Origin: Segatella copri
GTDB lineage: Bacteria > Bacteroidota > Bacteroidia > Bacteroidales > Bacteroidaceae
Reading direction: 5' to 3'
Assembly (NCBI RefSeq): GCF_019249795.2
Contig: NZ_CP156892.1
Location: forward strand, 434,001 to 498,000
DNA: 64,000 nucleotides
The notes beneath the pieces were generated by a model. That model searched no databases, was not told where the DNA came from, and worked only from the letters and a program-made list of their open reading frames with translations. Numbering within the stretch: the stretch's first letter is position 1; each line of letters begins with the position of its first letter. Below are positions 59,786 through 64,000 of the stretch, in pieces. The translations under genes and the position numbers were made by a program.

Positions 59786-59822
59786 AAAAAAGCACTCAAA
59801 CAGCAAGTTTGAGTGCTTTTTT
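59786..59822. terminator. Bidirectional terminator
   Basis: AAAAAAGCACTCAAAC, loop AGCAA, GTTTGAGTGCTTTTTT: perfect 16-bp stem with T-runs on both strands. It closes the prophage module and could also stop the lipoprotein transcript. Confidence 0.85.
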
Positions 59823-59828
59823 GTGATT

Positions 59829-60305
59829 TTAATCGAATAAAGACCAGTCTATTTCTTCCTTTTCCTTCCAAGCAGATTCAAGACAACCTTGTATGTGTGC
59901 TTGAACTCCAAGAGTGAAGGATGTCAACTCTTCAATATCTTTGAATGTGTATAGAAGAGGATTGGCATCAGAACCAAGTTTGACAGTCGGCATTGACTTC
60001 AAATCTCCATCCTTGGCCAAGCCATAAGCCAAGGTGTAGTTTCGCTGATTTTCATCAGACAGCCACACCTGATGACCATTCCACTCATAGCCATCCAATA
60101 TCGCTTTCTGAGCGTTTGAATTGATCTGAGTGATAATAGTATCTTTCACCTCTTCCAAAGTTGGCTGATGATTAAATGTTTTGCGCCAGTTCCAGCCAAC
60201 TTCATTGCCATCATCCTTGCCGAATCCATAGAACAAATCCCAACGGTTTCGACCAACCTTCATCAATCCGTCTTGACGAATTGGAGAACCATAAACTTTT
60301 TCCAT
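59829..60305 (-). CDS. Phage tail-assembly-like protein (DUF4376-like)
   Basis: 158 aa, acidic, soluble. GRNRWDLFYGFGKDD, NWRKTFNHQPTLEEVKDTIITQINSNAQKAILDGYEWNGHQVWLSDENQRNYTLAY (in outline) and ESAWKEKEEIDWSLFD resemble small proteins encoded beside tail-fibre genes in Bacteroides phages. It is not an Avd-type DGR accessory protein: it lacks the four-helix-bundle pattern. It is the last gene of the module, 47 bp after the reverse transcriptase gene. The family name is tentative. Confidence 0.6.
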   Translation of the reverse strand: MEKVYGSPIRQDGLMKVGRNRWDLFYGFGKDDGNEVGWNWRKTFNHQPTLEEVKDTIITQINSNAQKAILDGYEWNGHQVWLSDENQRNYTLAYGLAKDGDLKSMPTVKLGSDANPLLYTFKDIEELTSFTLGVQAHIQGCLESAWKEKEEIDWSLFD

Positions 60306-60352
60306 CTTCTTGTTGTTGTTTAAAAGTAAATAAACTGCCGTTCAAACCTTGT

Positions 60353-61654
60353 TTAAGTGAATCGGTATTTTACCTTGTTTCCATCAAAGACCTCACTCTC
60401 AATCACAGTTGTGAATGGGAAACAATCCTCGATGTCACTTGCTTTGTCCAAGATTTGTTTCATTTCCTCGGATGCCGTGAAGAATTTTGCCCATTCTCCA
60501 GTCTTGGCATCCTTAAAGCTTACGATGTAACGACCTTCACCTTGTGAGGTCTTCACATCCTTCTCATAGTCATGGATTTCGATTTCCTTGTTGACAATGG
60601 CACTCAGTCTGACAGCCTTGCCAGGGAATCGTTTCTTTCCATCCTCTGGGGTATATGTAATACCCAGTTCACTGAATTTCTTCATACGTCTATTTGTTAG
60701 TTTGAAAAATAAATGTTTGCAGTCTGCATGGCAAGCCATTCCTTTGAATGATCCTATGATTTCCTGTCTTCGCTTGCGACTCTTGACCTTGGCAAGATGC
60801 CTGGCTGTTTTCTGCTTGGTTCTTTTTCTTACTAAGGAATAATCCTCGTAATGAACAAATCCCAAATAATCAAGTCCAACACTGACAGGTCTCACAGCTT
60901 CACTTGGTTTGATATTCAGTCCAAGTTTATCAAGTTCTCTATGCAAAATGTCTCGCCACCTCCAAAGATCTCGCTTGTCAGTTGACATCATTACTATATC
61001 ATCACAATATCTGTAATAATAGCGGATTCCTACGACTTCTTTCATATAATGGTCTATGGGTGACAAGTGGAGGTTTGCAAAGCATTGCGAACTTCTTAGT
61101 CCTTTTGAAAGCCCTTTGGGTAGCAAATGAACAAAGTTTGAAAAGATTTTTAAGACAACAGGATCACTTACGTATTTTTTCAAATCTTCATACATCAAAT
61201 CTTGATTTATGGAGTCATAGAAATGATATATATCACATTGATAGTAATATAAATGCTCCTCACATTCATGTATGTCATTTTCAACAATATGGTGAAGATA
61301 GTGCATACCTCTTCCCTTAATGCTTGCAGCAGAAGTCTCAATCACCGTTGGATATACGTACTTTTCAAAGACACTCATAATTGCATGACAGCCAATTCTA
61401 TCAACAACCGGAGGTGCTTGTACATCTCTTTCCTTTGGACCATCTTTCACATGAAGGTTTTTGAAACCTGTTATGTGGAAAGTACCATCCATAATGTGTT
61501 CACGGAGATATGTTTTGATTGTCTCTTCTTTCTTTCTTAGTCGCTCTTCTTGTTCTGGCTTCAGATCTTTCACCACATAGTCAAAACTTTCGTTGAGGTT
61601 TTCGATTGAGACAATCTCCGGGACCAAATTGTTCAATGTCTTAAAATCATTCAT
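60353..61654 (-). CDS. DGR reverse transcriptase
   Basis: 433 aa. RT motifs in order: a palm with QCDIYHFYDSINQDLM (first catalytic Asp), the domain-4 motif LSKGLRSSQCFANLHLSPID with SQ in place of the QG of other RTs, a hallmark of DGR RTs, and the catalytic YYRYCDDIVMM (about 210-220). SVGLDYLGFVHYEDY and KRTKQKTARHL belong to the thumb region. Beyond about residue 345 a further domain (IHDYEKDVKTSQGEGRYIV, WAKFFTASEEMK, FPFTTVI) is fused. It reads the template RNA encoded upstream and makes adenine-mutated cDNA for the target gene. Confidence 0.93.
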   Translation of the reverse strand: MNDFKTLNNLVPEIVSIENLNESFDYVVKDLKPEQEERLRKKEETIKTYLREHIMDGTFHITGFKNLHVKDGPKERDVQAPPVVDRIGCHAIMSVFEKYVYPTVIETSAASIKGRGMHYLHHIVENDIHECEEHLYYYQCDIYHFYDSINQDLMYEDLKKYVSDPVVLKIFSNFVHLLPKGLSKGLRSSQCFANLHLSPIDHYMKEVVGIRYYYRYCDDIVMMSTDKRDLWRWRDILHRELDKLGLNIKPSEAVRPVSVGLDYLGFVHYEDYSLVRKRTKQKTARHLAKVKSRKRRQEIIGSFKGMACHADCKHLFFKLTNRRMKKFSELGITYTPEDGKKRFPGKAVRLSAIVNKEIEIHDYEKDVKTSQGEGRYIVSFKDAKTGEWAKFFTASEEMKQILDKASDIEDCFPFTTVIESEVFDGNKVKYRFT

Positions 61655-61800
61655 AAGCCTTCAGGACTCCTATTTATGTTTCGGCTTTCCACAATATTGT
61701 GCTGTTGCCGAGGCTCGGGGTTCTCGCATATACGATGGGCAATCACGTTGCCACCTGCATGGGTGCGATGAAGCTGTCTAAAGACAGGTAGTTCTTAATT

Positions 61801-61916
61801 CGAGACGAGTGCCGATGTTCGTATTCGAGTTCGATGAAGCGTTGTTCGCATTCGCATAAGCGAGACCGCCATTCGCATTCGCATTGTTGTTGGCACGATA
61901 CAGGACACGACCGTTG
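61801..61916 (-). repeat. DGR template repeat (TR)
   Basis: A 116-bp non-coding copy of the target's 3' end. On the coding (minus) strand it reads CGGTCGTGTCCTGTATCGTG, then AAC/AAT-rich codons with fixed GGCGGTCTCGC and ATCGGCACTCGTCTCG parts. It lies in the leader of the RT gene, 147 bp upstream of its start. Adenine-rich codons (AAC, AAT) are the positions meant to vary. Confidence 0.93.
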
Positions 61917-62050
61917 AACCCCTCTACCTCCCCTTTGGGGACTGCAAAAGTACATAAAATTTTTCAAAAATCGACCGCCATGGGCGGTAAATTGAGGTGG
62001 AGCACCTTTTTTAGAAGGTCTCCACCTTACGCTTTGACGCTTTTCCGCCA

Positions 62051-64000
62051 TCACGCTGTTTTCAGCTCTATCGCTCCCTTGAAGGCGAGACGAGTGCCGA
62101 TGTACGCATACGAGTACGATGAAGCGTAGTACGCATTCGCATAAGCGAGACCGCCATTCGCATACGCATAGTAGCTGGCACGATACAGGACACGACCGCT
62201 GCTATGGTTATACCAATAGATGACCGTGTAGTTCTGATTCCACTTACTGTTGTCGCTTGTGAGCTTTGTTGGAACAAGATCAGCATGTCTTCCAAATCTT
62301 ACACGTCCGATGCAATAGCCGTTGGCATTGATGCCTTGCACGGCTCTCTCTGTTTGAGTGAATGGGTCATAGATATGCCAGACACAATCCAGGGAATCAC
62401 CCGATGTTGCAACCATCTTGCTTTTCTTGAAACTTGTGAAGCTCTTGATGTTCACACCTACGTTGTCCATCCACTCACAGTTGCAAGCCAAGAAGTTCTC
62501 TATGCCGAGCACCTTGTTTCCCATGCCATTGTTCCAAGGACTGTTTGCCTTTCCGATGGAGTTCCAATAGCCTGTTTTATAGTTGTTAGTCCATCCATTG
62601 CTGCTTGATGAGCCAACACCACGGCCATAGCCACACACTGCCTGTGCATCACGGTTTCCAATGAGCGCATAGAAGAGGTTTGCCACATCCTTGCTGGTCT
62701 CGTAGTCTATCATCTGATAGCCCTTGCCTCTCAGCCATGCCAAGTTTTGGAAGTCCTTGTAGGTATAGTGCAAGGTAAGATCGGCTATGTCTGTAGGGTC
62801 TATGTTCTGCACGTTGCCCTCGCTGTCATACGTCCATCCTGTATATGTGTTGCTGTTGCCGTCACCTAACTTTGCAGCGACACCAGTCACACTTCTCAGG
62901 GTTCCGTTGAGCATGGCTGCCTCATAGATCCCGACAAGTTCTGGCTTGTGCTCCACCCAGTCTGGCTCTATTGCTTCAAGTTCGGAACTATCCACGGCAA
63001 TAACCTCACCATCCGCATTGGCTACCTTCACGGCAAAGATGAAATACTTTGAGCCATCTGGAACCGATGTGAAGGTATAGTCACCTTCCATGAAGTCTGA
63101 GTCAGAAGCCATGCCAGTCAAGTTGTAGATGTCGATGACAGAGCCGTCTTCCTTGACGAACACTCCACCGATACGGCTGCTTGTCACTCCAGGCCAACGT
63201 ACCTGCTTCATGCCTTCCACATCCATCTTATATGCGTTGTAGCTCGCATTGGTGCGAACGAACGTCGATGAGCTGTCTATTTTAAGGTTCTCAGAATCAT
63301 CGTAGATGTTTGTGTCAATGGAGTCAGTACAAACGGAACAACCAGCCATGAGCATGATTTCCGTTAGCTTTACTTTCTTTGTGACACTTGCACTTGACAT
63401 CGGCTTTGTCTGTAGGCTCGAATAGAACAAGTACTTTCTGTCATGCTTGTAGTCGTTGATGCCCTTGTACCAGTATCGCCCGATATACATGAAGGCATCA
63501 TACTCACCCTTGTCGTATGTGTTTTCAAGCGAACGACCGTCGGCAAGCTTCGAGTAGTCGCTTTCATCCAAAGGAATGCAATTCATCTTGGAACTTCCCT
63601 GGTCGTAGATGCCTATGACTGGCTTCATGTCATTCCAAATTTGCAGGACATGTGCGGATGCCTTATATTCGTTGCTGTAGTCGTAGCCTGTTTTGTTGTC
63701 AAGGTTGGTGATGTTCTGAGGGTCGTTCACCGTGTCATCAAAGACAACTCCACTGTATTGGCTGTTATATACATTCAACTCAGGGAAGTAGGCTTGCAAT
63801 GTTTCAAGCGTCTCCTTGGAGATGAAGTCTGTCATTATCCATCGGCCTGTCAAGCCTGAGCATTTTCCGCTCTCACCATAAGATGTGCCATTCACGTCAA
63901 GTCCAACGGCTCCACTGTCCTTCAATGTTTGGAGAATGCTTGATACTCCAGATACATTCACGTCCGTCAAACGGATGAACTTAATGTTAGCACCACCATT
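62051..64000 (-). CDS. DGR target protein with C-terminal variable lectin-like domain (partial)
   Basis: The frame is open at the right edge (read GANIKFIRLTDVNVSGVSS), so the N-terminus is missing; about 650 residues are seen. An LRR-like or surface segment comes first, then repeated YxxG-type strands, and the C-terminal part WLRGKGYQMIDYETSKDVANLFYALIGNRDAQ...GGLAYANAYYASSYSYAYIGTRLAFKG, the pattern of formylglycine-enzyme/C-type-lectin fold domains diversified by DGRs. The last 45 residues include the VR (Tyr-rich). Probably a phage tail or receptor-binding protein; this is inferred. Confidence 0.88.
   Translation of the reverse strand, partial: NGGANIKFIRLTDVNVSGVSSILQTLKDSGAVGLDVNGTSYGESGKCSGLTGRWIMTDFISKETLETLQAYFPELNVYNSQYSGVVFDDTVNDPQNITNLDNKTGYDYSNEYKASAHVLQIWNDMKPVIGIYDQGSSKMNCIPLDESDYSKLADGRSLENTYDKGEYDAFMYIGRYWYKGINDYKHDRKYLFYSSLQTKPMSSASVTKKVKLTEIMLMAGCSVCTDSIDTNIYDDSENLKIDSSSTFVRTNASYNAYKMDVEGMKQVRWPGVTSSRIGGVFVKEDGSVIDIYNLTGMASDSDFMEGDYTFTSVPDGSKYFIFAVKVANADGEVIAVDSSELEAIEPDWVEHKPELVGIYEAAMLNGTLRSVTGVAAKLGDGNSNTYTGWTYDSEGNVQNIDPTDIADLTLHYTYKDFQNLAWLRGKGYQMIDYETSKDVANLFYALIGNRDAQAVCGYGRGVGSSSSNGWTNNYKTGYWNSIGKANSPWNNGMGNKVLGIENFLACNCEWMDNVGVNIKSFTSFKKSKMVATSGDSLDCVWHIYDPFTQTERAVQGINANGYCIGRVRFGRHADLVPTKLTSDNSKWNQNYTVIYWYNHSSGRVLYRASYYAYANGGLAYANAYYASSYSYAYIGTRLAFKGAIELKTA
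62086..62201 (-). repeat. DGR variable repeat (VR)
   Basis: The coding counterpart of TR, 285 bp to its right. It differs from TR at 11 of 116 positions (TR coordinates 61819, 61822, 61825, 61831, 61843, 61846, 61879, 61885, 61888, 61890, 61914). At every one TR has A on the coding strand; VR has T eight times and G three times. Translation: RASYYAYANGGLAYANAYYA, in part. Confidence 0.93.

Larger units (their letters stand above)
59700..64000 (-). mobile_element. End of a prophage carrying a diversity-generating retroelement
   Basis: Minus-strand genes enter from the right: a large lectin-fold-type structural protein with VR, TR, DGR reverse transcriptase and a phage tail-assembly-like gene. 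The run ends at a strong terminator and three short repeats near 59.72-59.78 kb. The rest of the phage lies outside the window. Prophage status is inferred from gene content. Confidence 0.65.

Noticed and set aside
59829..60305. Avd accessory protein of the DGR
   Set aside because: The protein is mixed alpha/beta with many aromatic residues, not the basic four-helix bundle of Avd.
60353..61654. Retron, group II intron or CRISPR-associated reverse transcriptase
   Set aside because: The SQ motif, the nearby TR/VR pair and the adenine-only differences define a DGR; no msr/msd, maturase domain or cas1 is seen.
61743..62054. 103-codon minus-strand frame over the template repeat
   Set aside because: The template repeat is non-coding in DGRs; the frame does not match the target frame and has no family resemblance.

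Overview
The window looks like the chromosome of a gut Bacteroidota, most likely Prevotella/Segatella (copri-like). The reasons are the many TAnnTTTG -7 promoter boxes with almost no Shine-Dalgarno sequences, a hybrid two-component regulator, families typical of Bacteroidales (DUF4199, DUF4230, DUF4738, DUF5686), IntDOT-type integrases and a C10 protease. The species name is inference.

Layout. 1-30.7 kb is mostly housekeeping: the end of sppA, lpxK overlapping a purine nucleoside phosphorylase gene, thiL, tRNA-Phe, a GH28 pectinase, trmO, thyX, tRNA-Ser, a radical SAM protein, thiD-thiE, mutS2, SRP RNA with tRNA-Thr, a cell-envelope run (DUF4199, GT2, DUF6452, DUF6048, apbE), a Crp/Fnr regulator, an M3 peptidase, a dCMP deaminase, an S41 protease, 5-formyl-THF cyclo-ligase, DUF721-recF, ribH, lipoproteins, a Na+/alanine symporter and a GNAT. 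31.0-41.8 kb is a carbohydrate locus on the minus strand: GH2, GH31 with a PA14 insert, a hybrid two-component sensor-regulator and a LacI regulator, as in xyloglucan loci but without SusC/SusD here. 42.2-45.1 kb is a minus-strand lipid-headgroup cluster (PgpA-like, CDP-alcohol phosphatidyltransferase, AUR1/PAP2-like, GtrA) resembling the Bacteroides inositol-lipid locus. Its CDP-alcohol phosphatidyltransferase gene is broken by an exact 328-bp tandem duplication.

45.4-48.8 kb carries a DUF5686 outer-membrane protein and a LuxR-type response regulator. 48.75-49.85 kb has no genes but is packed with inverted and 22-23 bp direct repeats. 49.85-56.5 kb is an integrative mobilizable element: two tyrosine recombinases, two excisionase-like HTH proteins, DUF3408, MobC, a MOBP relaxase and a coiled-coil membrane protein. 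It abuts a fossil alpha-L-fucosidase 3' end. 56.7-59.5 kb holds an NlpE-like protein, a C10 (streptopain-like) protease and a lipoprotein.

59.7-64.0 kb is the end of a prophage read on the minus strand, and the most striking system here: a diversity-generating retroelement (DGR). A lectin-fold-type target protein ends in a variable repeat (VR). A 116-bp template repeat (TR) lies 285 bp away, and a DGR reverse transcriptase follows. TR and VR differ at 11 positions, every one an adenine on the coding strand of TR.

I also see several promoter-to-terminator units with no protein gene, which are candidate small RNAs.
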